From: an uncultured Draconibacterium sp.
GTDB taxonomy: Bacteria > Bacteroidota > Bacteroidia > Bacteroidales > Prolixibacteraceae
Direction of reading: 5' to 3'
Assembly (NCBI RefSeq): GCF_963675065.1
Contig: NZ_OY775906.1
Coordinates: forward strand, 164,001 to 228,000
DNA length: 64,000 nucleotides
The translations under genes and the position numbers were made by a program. The notes below the pieces were generated by a model. It saw only the letters and a list, made by a program, of their open reading frames with translations, searched no databases and was not told where the DNA came from. This document shows, piece by piece, positions 17,500 through 26,001 of the stretch. Every line of letters starts with the position of its first letter. Within the stretch, counting starts at the first letter, position 1.

Positions 17500-17686
17500 A
17501 GTGTGTTAATTGTTGTTCGTCCGTTGTTTTATTTAGGTCTTAAAGAAAACTCAATGATTTCTATCTGTTTGATAGGAAAACGTCAAAGGCAAGGCTTTCG
17601 AAGGTTTGAAAATTAGGGATTTTACTATCGTAATTGACCGGTTTCAAACCGAGAGTAACGCAGCATTTGGCGTTTTCTTGCAAAGA

Positions 17687-18400
17687 TTATTTCAGGCAAT
17701 CGAGGTATTTTTGTATGGTAGTTTCCAAACCTAAATAAAGTGCATCGGCAATTAGTGCATGACCAATTGAAACTTCTTTTAAGTTCGGAATTTTATGGTA
17801 CATGTAATTCAGGTTTTCCAGACTTAAATCGTGACCGGCATTTACATCGATACCCAAATTTGCCGCCATTTTAGCTGCATTAACAAATGGTTCTATTGCT
17901 TTTGCATGGTTAATTGGAAAAAGCGTTGCATAAGGTTCGGTATATAATTCGATGCGGTCGGTTTTAATTTCGGCAGCACCTTCAACAGCTTTTTCATCGG
18001 GATCGACAAAAATGGAAGTGCGAATGCCAGCTTCCTGTAAACGGGCAATCACATCTTTCAGAAAACCAAGATGTTTCCATGTGTCCCAGCCATGATCGCT
18101 GGTTAATTGAGCATCGGTATCCGGTACCAGAGTAACCTGGTCGGCCTGCACTTCAATAACCATTTTTAAGAAATCTTCACTGGGGTAACCTTCAATGTTA
18201 AATTCAGTGGTTATCAGTGGTTTTATCTCGTAAACATCTTTGCGTGTAATGTGCCGCTCATCGGGGCGTGGATGAATGGTAATGCCTTGAGCACCAAATT
18301 CTTGACAATTGATAGTGGCATCCTTAACACTGGGTACTTTGCCACCGCGAGAGTTTCGCAGTGTTGCAATTTTATTTATATTTACACTAAGTCTGGTCAT
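17687..18400 (-). CDS. pdxJ: Pyridoxine 5'-phosphate synthase
   Basis: A 237-residue TIM-barrel enzyme of vitamin B6 synthesis, condensing 3-amino-2-oxopropyl phosphate with 1-deoxyxylulose 5-phosphate. Family segments visible are VNINKIATLRNSRGG at the start, GITIHPRPDERHI (catalytic His and phosphate-binding Arg), the FNIEGYPS strand with its Glu, NAGHDLSLENL with the second catalytic His, and VSIGHALIADAL near the end. Length is usual. It is divergent from the CBS-domain gene with 66 bases between starts. Confidence 0.95.
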   Translation of the reverse strand: MTRLSVNINKIATLRNSRGGKVPSVKDATINCQEFGAQGITIHPRPDERHITRKDVYEIKPLITTEFNIEGYPSEDFLKMVIEVQADQVTLVPDTDAQLTSDHGWDTWKHLGFLKDVIARLQEAGIRTSIFVDPDEKAVEGAAEIKTDRIELYTEPYATLFPINHAKAIEPFVNAAKMAANLGIDVNAGHDLSLENLNYMYHKIPNLKEVSIGHALIADALYLGLETTIQKYLDCLK

Positions 18401-18466
18401 AACTAAAAATTTAAAAACGCAATTTACTATTTTCAGGCTGAACGATTAACATTAAACAGTAAAGTT

Positions 18467-19132
18467 TTGTTGGCAGAAAAACTAATATCAGATGTAATTC
18501 CGTCGGTAAGCAGTTCCGAAACAGGCCGTAAAGCGCTGAGTCATATGGATGTTTATCGCGTTTCGCATATTCCGGTAGTTGACGATACAAAATACCTGGG
18601 ACTTGTTTCCGATAAATTAATTTACGACCTGAACCTGGTTGAAACTGAAATTTCAGCAGCGTTAGATAAATTGGATACAACACATGCCCATAAAGATCAG
18701 CACATTTTCGAGCTGGCAATTGTAATGTATAAACTAAAGATTAGTGTTTTGCCTGTGCTTGATGCAGATCATTATTACCTGGGTGCAATTACATTGTATG
18801 ATTTGGCGCGTCGGTTTGCCAGCCTTTTTTCGCTGCAGGAAGTGGGTGGTGTGATGGTTATCGAGATGAATGTGAGCGATTATTCGGTTTCGCAGATCAG
18901 CCAGATTGTGGAAAGTAACGATGTGAAAATACTCAGCTTCTTTATCGATCGTAAACCCGGGGCAAATGTTCTGGATGTGATATTAAAACTTGACTCAGAA
19001 GAACTGTCCGGAGTTGTACAGTCACTAATGCGTTACGATTATAATGTGAAAGCCATTTATCAGGATCGGTCGATGTTGAACGACCTGTACAAGGATCGTT
19101 TCGACCAGTTTATGAAATTTATGAATATTTAA
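18467..19132 (+). CDS. CBS-domain protein
   Basis: A 221-residue protein with a tandem CBS pair in residues 1-130 (VYRVSHIPVVDDTKYLGLVSD and LKISVLPVLDADHYYLGAITL) and an ACT-like C-terminal part (VMVIEMNVSDYSVSQISQIVESN). CBS pairs bind adenosine nucleotides and act as energy sensors. No ATG precedes residue 26, so translation likely starts at TTG 18467 or the next TTG. It lies 13 bases before nadK, suggesting a common operon; a regulatory link to NAD(P) or adenylate state is an inference. Confidence 0.85.
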   Translation: MLAEKLISDVIPSVSSSETGRKALSHMDVYRVSHIPVVDDTKYLGLVSDKLIYDLNLVETEISAALDKLDTTHAHKDQHIFELAIVMYKLKISVLPVLDADHYYLGAITLYDLARRFASLFSLQEVGGVMVIEMNVSDYSVSQISQIVESNDVKILSFFIDRKPGANVLDVILKLDSEELSGVVQSLMRYDYNVKAIYQDRSMLNDLYKDRFDQFMKFMNI

Positions 19133-19145
19133 ATCCATTATAATA

Positions 19146-20036
19146 GTGAAAGTTGCAGTATTTGGTACGCTGGTTTCCAATGATTTTGTTCCTGTACTAC
19201 AGGAGTTTTTTGCTTTTTTGCGCTCAAAAAATATCGAAGTACAATTATACAAGCCTTTTTATTCCCACCTGGTTGAAGAATTGAACAGTTCAACCTATTA
19301 CTCCTCGTTTTTTCATTCGTATTCCGATTTTGATCCCGACAATGATTTTATTTTTAGTGTTGGTGGCGATGGAACATTTCTGCAGTCGGTGTTGAATATC
19401 CGTAATTTTGATATTCCCGTAATTGGTTTGAATGGAGGCCGTTTAGGATTTCTGGCCGATATTTCAGAAGACCAGGTGCATAATGCCCTTGAAAGCATTT
19501 TCAGCAAGAACTATAAAATCGTAGAGCGTTCGATGCTGGAGATTGAATTCTCGAACCAGGAAAACCTCGACTTTAATTATGCATTGAATGAAATGACGGT
19601 GCTGAAAACTGATAACTCTTCGATGTTAAATGTTACGGCACGGGTTAACGGCGAGTTTCTCAATAACTACTGGGCCGATGGTTTGATAATTGCCACGCCA
19701 ACCGGATCAACGGCTTATTCGTTAAGTGTTGGCGGGCCAATTCTAACACCAAATTCGGCCAATTTTGTAATTACACCGCTGGCGCCACATAACTTAACGA
19801 TACGTCCGATTGTAGTACCTGATACCTGCGAAATTGAACTTACCGTTGAAGGCCGGGGAACCAATTACCTGACTTCGCTCGATTCGCGTTCGTTTGCCGT
19901 TGAGTTTTCTACAAAAATAAAGGTGAAAAAAGCCGGGTTTAAACTCAAAACACTTCAACTGCCCGAGCAACCCTTTTTTAATACCTTACGCAATAAGCTA
20001 ATGTGGGGAATGGACCGTAGAAACTACATTTCATAG
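19146..20036 (+). CDS. nadK: NAD kinase
   Basis: A 296-residue ATP-NAD kinase making NADP. It uses a GTG start. Motifs are the GGDGTFLQSV nucleotide/catalytic segment, GGRLGFLADIS, the NALNEM-type NE segment (YALNEMTV), and the glycine-rich ADGLIIATPTGSTAYSLSVGGPIL, with TPLAPHNLTIRPIV following. Length is normal and the protein is cytoplasmic. It follows the CBS gene closely and leads into the envelope-biogenesis cluster after a 306-base gap. Confidence 0.95.
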   Translation: MKVAVFGTLVSNDFVPVLQEFFAFLRSKNIEVQLYKPFYSHLVEELNSSTYYSSFFHSYSDFDPDNDFIFSVGGDGTFLQSVLNIRNFDIPVIGLNGGRLGFLADISEDQVHNALESIFSKNYKIVERSMLEIEFSNQENLDFNYALNEMTVLKTDNSSMLNVTARVNGEFLNNYWADGLIIATPTGSTAYSLSVGGPILTPNSANFVITPLAPHNLTIRPIVVPDTCEIELTVEGRGTNYLTSLDSRSFAVEFSTKIKVKKAGFKLKTLQLPEQPFFNTLRNKLMWGMDRRNYIS

Positions 20037-20342
20037 GCCTACTTAACAATTTTTAATCTTTGTTTCGGTTTTATAATAACAAAGGGGCATGTTATTTTTA
20101 GAATTATATTACTTTTGTAGCTTTTGAAAGCAAAAGATAAAACGTTTTTATGCGTTTAAGTTCATTGATATTCAGTTTGTTATGAGTTTGATTTTTGTTC
20201 GTAAATTTGTGTGTATTGTTGCTTTTTAAGCATAGAAAAACTACAATTGAAACCAACAACAATCTTTTCATTTCAAAATGAAGTAAGTGATAAAAATAAC
20301 ATGTCTGAAACCATTGTTAAATAAACGAAATTGAATACCAAG
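20037..20342. other. Intergenic region before the envelope cluster
   Basis: About 306 bases with no gene. It contains a promoter-like TACTTTTG at 20110-20117 and a better one at 20202-20209. The rest is AT-rich with no clear hairpin. Confidence 0.5.
20176..20209 (+). promoter_or_regulatory. Candidate promoter for the porG-uppS-bamA cluster
   Basis: TTTG (20176-20179) and TAAATTTG (20202-20209) are spaced by 22 bases, close to the Bacteroidetes -33/-7 arrangement, about 130 bases before the porG-like gene. Confidence 0.4.
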
Positions 20343-21140
20343 ATGAGGAAATTATTATTGGTGTTTGTTACAGTTTTGCTGACTGTTTCAGTACATGCAC
20401 AAAAAACAGCTGACATCGGAATCTGGGGAGGTACATTAACATCGGTACATGGCGACATGGATGAAGATGCCCCGTTTCAATCGTTCAATTTAAATTTTGG
20501 AGCTTATTTCAGGTATAATTTTAATGCCCGCGTTGCCATGCGCGCCATGTTTCTTACCGGCAAATTTGCCAGCGAAGGAACAGTAGAAAGCGCACCATGG
20601 GAGTTTGATAAATCGGTACAGGATTTTAGCCTGCAGGCAGAAATTAATTTCCTGAGGTATATTTTGGGTAAGCAGAAATTAAGGTTCAGTCCGTATGTTA
20701 CATTCGGGATTGGGGTGGCTTATTTTCCGTATACATTTACATCGGGGAGATTGGCGACTGATCCTTTGGGACCGGCAGGTATTTTAGGATTTAATCCGGA
20801 TCATCCGGAATTGCAGTTTGATCTTGCAACCGGAGAGCCTCGTGACGTCGAATACGAAGAGTCGATAGTAACGCCTACCATTCCGTTTGGAATCGGATTT
20901 AAGTATACCATAGGCGATCGTTTCGGATTAGGTGTAGAATACCAGATGCGCAAATATATGAGCGATCAATTGGATGATTTGGATGATCCGCTGGCACATG
21001 AAAATGATTTTGGCGAAACTGTTACTTATAATGATGGTTCGCATAATAACGACTGGGCAGGATATTTGGGGGTACATCTCACATATATGATTTTTATAGG
21101 CAAAAAGGCCTGTCCGGCCTACGATGCTAAAAATTGGTGA
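20343..21140 (+). CDS. PorG-like outer-membrane beta-barrel protein (DUF6089)
   Basis: A 265-residue protein; the ATG at 20343 yields a clean signal peptide (MRKLLLVFVTVLLTVSVHAQ), whereas an earlier TTG adds four residues. The mature chain alternates in the manner of a small beta barrel, with segments ending in aromatic residues (NFGAYFRYNFNARVAMRAMF, YVTFGIGVAYFPYTF, IPFGIGFKYTIGDRFGLGVEYQMRKY, WAGYLGVHLTYMIF). The position just before uppS and bamA is that of porG in Porphyromonas gingivalis, a T9SS outer-membrane component, and of DUF6089 genes across the phylum. Its stop overlaps the uppS start by one base (TGATG). Confidence 0.8.
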   Translation: MRKLLLVFVTVLLTVSVHAQKTADIGIWGGTLTSVHGDMDEDAPFQSFNLNFGAYFRYNFNARVAMRAMFLTGKFASEGTVESAPWEFDKSVQDFSLQAEINFLRYILGKQKLRFSPYVTFGIGVAYFPYTFTSGRLATDPLGPAGILGFNPDHPELQFDLATGEPRDVEYEESIVTPTIPFGIGFKYTIGDRFGLGVEYQMRKYMSDQLDDLDDPLAHENDFGETVTYNDGSHNNDWAGYLGVHLTYMIFIGKKACPAYDAKNW

Positions 21141-21883
21141 TGAAAACAGTTGACAGATTAGATAGCAATAATATACCAAAGCATATTGCCATTATTATGG
21201 ATGGCAACGGAAGGTGGGCCGCTAAACATGGCAAACCCCGCGTTATGGGACACGAGAATGGCGTTGAGTCTGTTCGTTCCGTAGTAAAGGGAGCCGGTGA
21301 AATTGGCGTTAAACACCTTACTCTTTATGCATTTTCTACCGAAAACTGGGACCGCCCAAAAGAAGAAGTTGAAGCACTTATGGCGCTTTTAGTGCATGCC
21401 ATTGAAGCCGAAACACAGGAGCTAAACAAAAGCAATGTAAGGCTAAGCGTTATCGGATGTGTTAATGTGATGCCCGAGAATGTGCAGGCCAAACTTCAAG
21501 GTTGTGTTGATGCATTGAAAGATAATACCGGTTTGAATCTGGTGCTGGCGTTGAGTTACAGCGGAAGATGGGATGTGCTTAATGCCGTAAAAAAACTGGC
21601 CGACGATTTGGCCAAAAACAAGATTACACAAGAAAAAATAAATAACGAACTGTTCCAAGATTATTTGTCTACCTCGGAATTACCTGATCCGGAGCTAATG
21701 ATAAGAACCAGCGGCGAATATCGGATTAGTAACTTTCTGTTGTGGCAGATAGCTTACTCTGAATTGTATTTTACGAGCAAATTATGGCCCGATTTTAGAA
21801 AAGACGATTTATTTGAAGCCATTATTGATTATCAGAACAGAGAGAGAAGATTTGGAAAAACAAGTGAACAGTTAACGAGCTAA
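21140..21883 (+). CDS. uppS: Isoprenyl (undecaprenyl) diphosphate synthase
   Basis: A 247-residue cis-prenyltransferase that elongates farnesyl diphosphate to the C55 lipid carrier for peptidoglycan and other envelope glycans. The catalytic IAIIMDGNGRWA segment (Asp21) opens the protein; LTLYAFSTENWDRPKEEV and RTSGEYRISNFLLWQIAYSELYFT complete the family pattern. I chose ATG 21140, overlapping the upstream stop by one base, over TTG/GTG codons six and three bases earlier. It is followed by bamA after four bases. Confidence 0.95.
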   Translation: MKTVDRLDSNNIPKHIAIIMDGNGRWAAKHGKPRVMGHENGVESVRSVVKGAGEIGVKHLTLYAFSTENWDRPKEEVEALMALLVHAIEAETQELNKSNVRLSVIGCVNVMPENVQAKLQGCVDALKDNTGLNLVLALSYSGRWDVLNAVKKLADDLAKNKITQEKINNELFQDYLSTSELPDPELMIRTSGEYRISNFLLWQIAYSELYFTSKLWPDFRKDDLFEAIIDYQNRERRFGKTSEQLTS

Positions 21884-21887
21884 TTTT

Positions 21888-24593
21888 ATGACTAGAATCA
21901 AAAGACCATTAGTCGCCTTTTTATTCCTTTTTGTAGCGTTTGTGCCACAGCTTTTTGCACAAGAAGCTGATAGTACAAACTTTTCAATCTACTATTCAAG
22001 CGCACGCAAGTATACAATTGCCGATGTGCAAGTTTCAGGAATCCGCTATCTGGATAAAAATGTGCTTATCCAGCTGTCGGGTTTAAAAGTAGGTGATGAA
22101 GTAATGGTGCCGGGAGATGCAATAACTATTGCGATAAAAAAGCTTTGGCAACAAGGCTTGTTTTCTGATGTGAAAATACAGGCAACCAAAATCATCGGAA
22201 ACCAGATTTGGTTGGATATTTACCTTCAGGAACGGCCTCGTTTGGGGGATGTGAATTTTTATGGTGTTTCAAAATCGGAAAAGGACGACATTACCGAAAA
22301 GGTTTTACTCTTGCGGGGAAGTCAAATCACCGATCACCAGGTAAACAGTGCCGAACGTACCATCATGAATCTTTTCCACGGAAAGGGTTTCCTTAACACA
22401 GAAGTTAACATTGTTCAGCGCGACGATACCACCCAAAACAACAGCGTAATTCTGGATATTTATGTTGACAAAAAAGAAAAGGTAAAGGTTAATAATATCG
22501 ACATTAATGGCAACGAGGCACTTTCGGATGTTACGCTTGAACGCGCCATGAAGAAGACAAACGAAAAGTCGTTGCGAAATTTCTTTAAAACCAAAAAATT
22601 CCTTCAGGAAGAATACGACAAAGATCAGGCGAACATAATCGATAAATACAACGAAAAAGGTTATCGCGATGCGATTATTGTTGACGATTCGGTTTACCAG
22701 GTAGAAGTGGGGCGAAAGAATAAACCCAGGGTAAATATCGATTTAAACATTGAAGAAGGTGATAAATACTACTTTGGCAATATTCGCTGGGTGGGTAACA
22801 CTGTTTATCCTTCCGATTATCTCGATTTGCGTCTGGGAATTAAAAAAGGAGATGTATTTAACCAAAAAATATTGGATAAACGCCTGTTCGATAACGAAGA
22901 AGGTTTGAACAATCTTTATCTCGACAGAGGTTACCTGTTTTTTGATCTCAATCCTGTAGAGGTGAAGGTTGACGGCGATACAATCAATTATGAAATGCAA
23001 ATTGTCGAGGGAGAACAGGCAACAATTAACGAAGTGCGTATTGTGGGTAACACCAAAACTCACGAACATGTTGCACGTCGTGAGCTTCGTACATATCCCG
23101 GAGATCTGTTCAGTAAAACATTGCTGATGCGTTCGTACAGGGAATTGGCGCAGCTCGGACACTTCGATCCGGAAGCCATTAACCCTGATGTTCAGCCTCA
23201 CCCCGAAGATGGAACAGTGGATATCGAATATCAACTTCAGGAAAAAGCAAACGACCAGATCGAGCTTTCCGGTGGTTGGGGAGCCGGAATGTTTGTTGGA
23301 TCGGTTGGTTTGAAATTTGCCAACTTCTCGGTTCGTAATATCTTTAATAAAGAAGCATGGAGACCACTGCCAACAGGTGATGGACAAACGTTGAGTTTAC
23401 GTTACCAGACTAGTGGAAAATATTACAGAACAGTAAGTTTATCGTTTATTGAACCATGGTTAGGTGGTAAAAAACCAAATTCGTTCTCAGTTTCATTATC
23501 GCACTCGCGGATTAACTACAGTGCAAACCGATATACACAAAGGTATAATCCATACGGCAGTGGCTATGGCGGTTATTCACCTTATGGCTATGGCGGTGGC
23601 TATGGTGGTTATTCACCTTATGGCGGTGGCTATTCACCTTATGGTTACGGTGGTTATAATTCTTATCCGCAATATCAATATAACTACGATTCGGAAAATG
23701 ACAACGAAGATGATGATCAGATCTGGGAAACCACAGCTTTGGCTTTGGGTTATGGTTATCGTTTATCGTGGCCTGATGACTACTTCACCGTTTATCACGA
23801 ATTATCGTTAGAGCATTATAACCTACGAAACATGGGAAGTATGTTCTATTTCATGGCCGATGAAAATGGTCAGGTAAACGGAACTTTTAATAACCTGAGT
23901 TTTAAAACCGTTTTCGGACGTAGTTCGGTTGATAACCCTCTTTACTCACGAAGAGGTTCAAATCTCTCATTGGCTTTAAAAATGACACCACCTTATTCGT
24001 TGTTCAATGGTAAAGATTATTCGGATGAGAGCATAACTAATGACGAACGATACAAATGGATTGAATACCATAAATGGTTGTTTAAGGGAGATTGGTATAC
24101 TCCATTAACAAATCCTAACGGAGAACATACGCTGGTGTTAAGAACTGCACTTGAGATGGGATTCCTTGGCTATTTCGATTCAGGTCGTAAATCACCTTTC
24201 GAAGGCTTTATTGTTGGAGGATCTGGTATGTCGGGATACAATATTTATGGTACCGATTATATTGCGCTGCGTGGTTATAAAGATTATAGTTTGAGTCCAA
24301 GAAACGGTTCGAATATGTATTCTAAGTTCACTACAGAACTTCGTTTCCCGATTACTTTGAAACCGAGTGCTACTATTTATGCACTTGCTTTCATGGAGGC
24401 AGGTAATGCCGGAATCAGTTTCCAGAATTACGTACCGTTTAAATTGCACCGTTCTGCCGGTGTTGGTGTACGTATCTTCCTGCCAATGTTCGGATTAATG
24501 GGTATCGACTGGGGGTATGGATTTGACGAGGTACCGGGTGTTGCAGATGCTGCAGGTAGCCAGTTCCACTTCGTAATCGGTCAACAATTCTAG
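21888..24593 (+). CDS. bamA: Outer-membrane protein assembly factor BamA, with Gly/Tyr-rich insertion
   Basis: A 901-residue Omp85-family protein that inserts beta barrels in the outer membrane. After a signal peptide (cleavage near LFAQ), residues about 40-450 hold POTRA domains (for example YTIADVQVSGIRYLDKNVL, VKVNNIDINGNEALSDVTL, ATINEVRIVGNTKTHEHVA). The barrel follows (LSGGWGAGMFVGSVGLKF to the terminal FHFVIGQQF, ending in Phe). The conserved late-barrel segment YIALRGYKDYSLSPRNG is present. An unusual Gly/Tyr/Ser/Pro-rich repeat of about 50 residues sits near residues 554-600, followed by an acidic stretch; it is probably an extracellular loop. Neighbours uppS and two skp genes agree with the role. 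Confidence 0.95.
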   Translation: MTRIKRPLVAFLFLFVAFVPQLFAQEADSTNFSIYYSSARKYTIADVQVSGIRYLDKNVLIQLSGLKVGDEVMVPGDAITIAIKKLWQQGLFSDVKIQATKIIGNQIWLDIYLQERPRLGDVNFYGVSKSEKDDITEKVLLLRGSQITDHQVNSAERTIMNLFHGKGFLNTEVNIVQRDDTTQNNSVILDIYVDKKEKVKVNNIDINGNEALSDVTLERAMKKTNEKSLRNFFKTKKFLQEEYDKDQANIIDKYNEKGYRDAIIVDDSVYQVEVGRKNKPRVNIDLNIEEGDKYYFGNIRWVGNTVYPSDYLDLRLGIKKGDVFNQKILDKRLFDNEEGLNNLYLDRGYLFFDLNPVEVKVDGDTINYEMQIVEGEQATINEVRIVGNTKTHEHVARRELRTYPGDLFSKTLLMRSYRELAQLGHFDPEAINPDVQPHPEDGTVDIEYQLQEKANDQIELSGGWGAGMFVGSVGLKFANFSVRNIFNKEAWRPLPTGDGQTLSLRYQTSGKYYRTVSLSFIEPWLGGKKPNSFSVSLSHSRINYSANRYTQRYNPYGSGYGGYSPYGYGGGYGGYSPYGGGYSPYGYGGYNSYPQYQYNYDSENDNEDDDQIWETTALALGYGYRLSWPDDYFTVYHELSLEHYNLRNMGSMFYFMADENGQVNGTFNNLSFKTVFGRSSVDNPLYSRRGSNLSLALKMTPPYSLFNGKDYSDESITNDERYKWIEYHKWLFKGDWYTPLTNPNGEHTLVLRTALEMGFLGYFDSGRKSPFEGFIVGGSGMSGYNIYGTDYIALRGYKDYSLSPRNGSNMYSKFTTELRFPITLKPSATIYALAFMEAGNAGISFQNYVPFKLHRSAGVGVRIFLPMFGLMGIDWGYGFDEVPGVADAAGSQFHFVIGQQF
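23551..23670 (+). repeat. In-frame GGY/SPYG repeat within bamA
   Basis: Imperfect DNA repeats with the core GGTTATTCACCTTATGG recur at least three times, encoding units like GGYSPYG, GGGYSPYG and YGYGG. The repeats keep the reading frame. They lie in the barrel half of BamA, next to an Asp/Glu/Asn run. Confidence 0.85.
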
Positions 24594-24657
24594 TAGAAAT
24601 TAGCTTTGGCATAATATATGATAGACAAAAACCAGTTTAACTAAAAAAGAATTTGCC

Positions 24658-25170
24658 ATGAAGAAAATTATTTTAACAATTGCAGTAATATTTTCAGTAA
24701 CGTTATTTGCAAATGCTCAGAAATACGCGTTTATCGATTCTGAATATATTATGGAAAACATTCCATCGTTTAACGCTGCTCAGGAGCAACTGAATCAGTT
24801 GTCGTCGCAATACCAAAAAGAACTGGAATCGATGCATGCTGAAATTGAACAAATGTACCAGGATTTTCAGGCCGAAAGTGTACTGTTGTCTGAAGACATG
24901 AAACGCAAACGCGAGGATGTGATTATTACAAAAGAAAAAGATTATAAAACATTGCAACGTAAGTATTTCGGACCAAGTGGCGACCTTTTCAAAAAACGTC
25001 AGGGCTTGATTAAGCCTATACAGGACGACATTTTTAACGCCGTTCAGGAAATAGCTACCGATGGTAACTATGCCGTGATTTTTGATAAGGCCGGCGATGC
25101 TACTTTATTTTATACCAACCCACGTTACGATCTGAGCGATGAAGTGCTTAGAAAACTGGGGTATAAATAA
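24658..25170 (+). CDS. Skp/OmpH-family periplasmic chaperone (first copy)
   Basis: A 170-residue protein with signal peptide (MKKIILTIAVIFSVTLFANAQ). The mature chain starts KYAFIDSEYIMENIPSF, the OmpH opening, then a long coiled coil (about residues 40-120) and returns to a small beta body ending in YAVIFDKAGDATLFYTNPRYDLSDEVLRKLG. Skp/OmpH proteins hold unfolded outer-membrane proteins in the periplasm and deliver them to BamA, encoded just upstream. A box TAGCTTTG at 24601-24608 could give it a separate promoter. Confidence 0.92.
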   Translation: MKKIILTIAVIFSVTLFANAQKYAFIDSEYIMENIPSFNAAQEQLNQLSSQYQKELESMHAEIEQMYQDFQAESVLLSEDMKRKREDVIITKEKDYKTLQRKYFGPSGDLFKKRQGLIKPIQDDIFNAVQEIATDGNYAVIFDKAGDATLFYTNPRYDLSDEVLRKLGYK

Positions 25171-25249
25171 ATAGATAATTCGGTTTTTAAAATAGAACGA
25201 TTCAATCTAAATCAGTTGTTCATTTTAACTATTAATTGGTATTAAATAC

Positions 25250-25257
25250 TATATTTG
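25250..25257 (+). promoter_or_regulatory. Candidate -7 promoter box (TATATTTG)
   Basis: TATATTTG fits the TAnnTTTG consensus and lies 27 bases before the second skp gene. No TTTG at the normal -33 distance is evident. Confidence 0.4.
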
Positions 25258-25284
25258 CAAGCAAAAATTAAGACCACTTTGATT

Positions 25285-25809
25285 ATGAGAAATTTAATGA
25301 AATTAATGGCAGTGCTTATGTTCACTGTAGCATCATATACTGCTGCCAATGCACAATCTTTAAAATTTGGCCACATTGACCTGCAGGCGTTAGTTCAGGT
25401 TATGCCGGAAAGAACTGCCGCTGAAGCCGAGTTTAATACCTTTCAGGGTGAATTGGAAGAAATTCTTGGAGAAATGCAAAAAGACTACCAGGGGAAATTA
25501 GCCGAATTTGAGGCAATGGGAGAAGAGGTTTCGGATATTAAAAGAAATGCAAAGATTGCCGATATTCAGGATGTTCAACAACGTATTCAAAACTATCAGG
25601 TTACTGCACAACAGCAGGTACAACAAAAACAAGCCGAGCTTTTAGGACCTGTTTTTGACAAAGCTGAAAAAGCAATTGAAGAGGTGGCTAAAGAGCAAGG
25701 TCTGATTTACGTTTTCGATTCAGGTGCAGGAAACAGAACTATCCTTTACAAGTCGAACCAAAGCGTTGACGTTTTACCTTTGGTAAAAACGAAATTGGGT
25801 ATTCAGTAA
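25285..25809 (+). CDS. Skp/OmpH-family periplasmic chaperone (second copy)
   Basis: A 174-residue paralogue of the preceding gene. The ATG at 25285 gives a signal peptide ending ANAQ; an earlier TTG would add ten residues. The mature form starts SLKFGHIDLQALVQVMPE, continues as a long helix rich in Gln and Glu (DVQQRIQNYQVTAQQQVQQK) and closes with GLIYVFDSGAGNRTILYKSNQ. Paired ompH genes after bamA are usual in this phylum. A strong terminator follows, ending the cluster. Confidence 0.92.
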   Translation: MRNLMKLMAVLMFTVASYTAANAQSLKFGHIDLQALVQVMPERTAAEAEFNTFQGELEEILGEMQKDYQGKLAEFEAMGEEVSDIKRNAKIADIQDVQQRIQNYQVTAQQQVQQKQAELLGPVFDKAEKAIEEVAKEQGLIYVFDSGAGNRTILYKSNQSVDVLPLVKTKLGIQ

Positions 25810-25834
25810 GAAACTTAATTACTACAATATTGAA

Positions 25835-25866
25835 AACCGCTTGTCGAAAGATAAGCGGTTTTTTTA
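25835..25866 (+). terminator. Intrinsic terminator after the skp pair
   Basis: AACCGCTT (25835-25842) pairs with AAGCGGTT (25853-25860), followed by six or more Ts. Confidence 0.85.
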
Positions 25867-26001
25867 TGCGCTTTTCTTTTTAAACATATTGGATTGATAG
25901 GAGATAAAAACTATATTTAGTGATCTCAAAAATCCTAACAGTGGGTTGTTCAGGAAAGAACAGAAGATAATAAAAACCAGATATCTAACTAAAATAAACA
26001 T

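Noticed and set aside
23464..23811. 115-codon frame with repeated HLMAVA-type units
   Set aside because: It is the off-frame reading of the bamA Gly/Tyr repeats.
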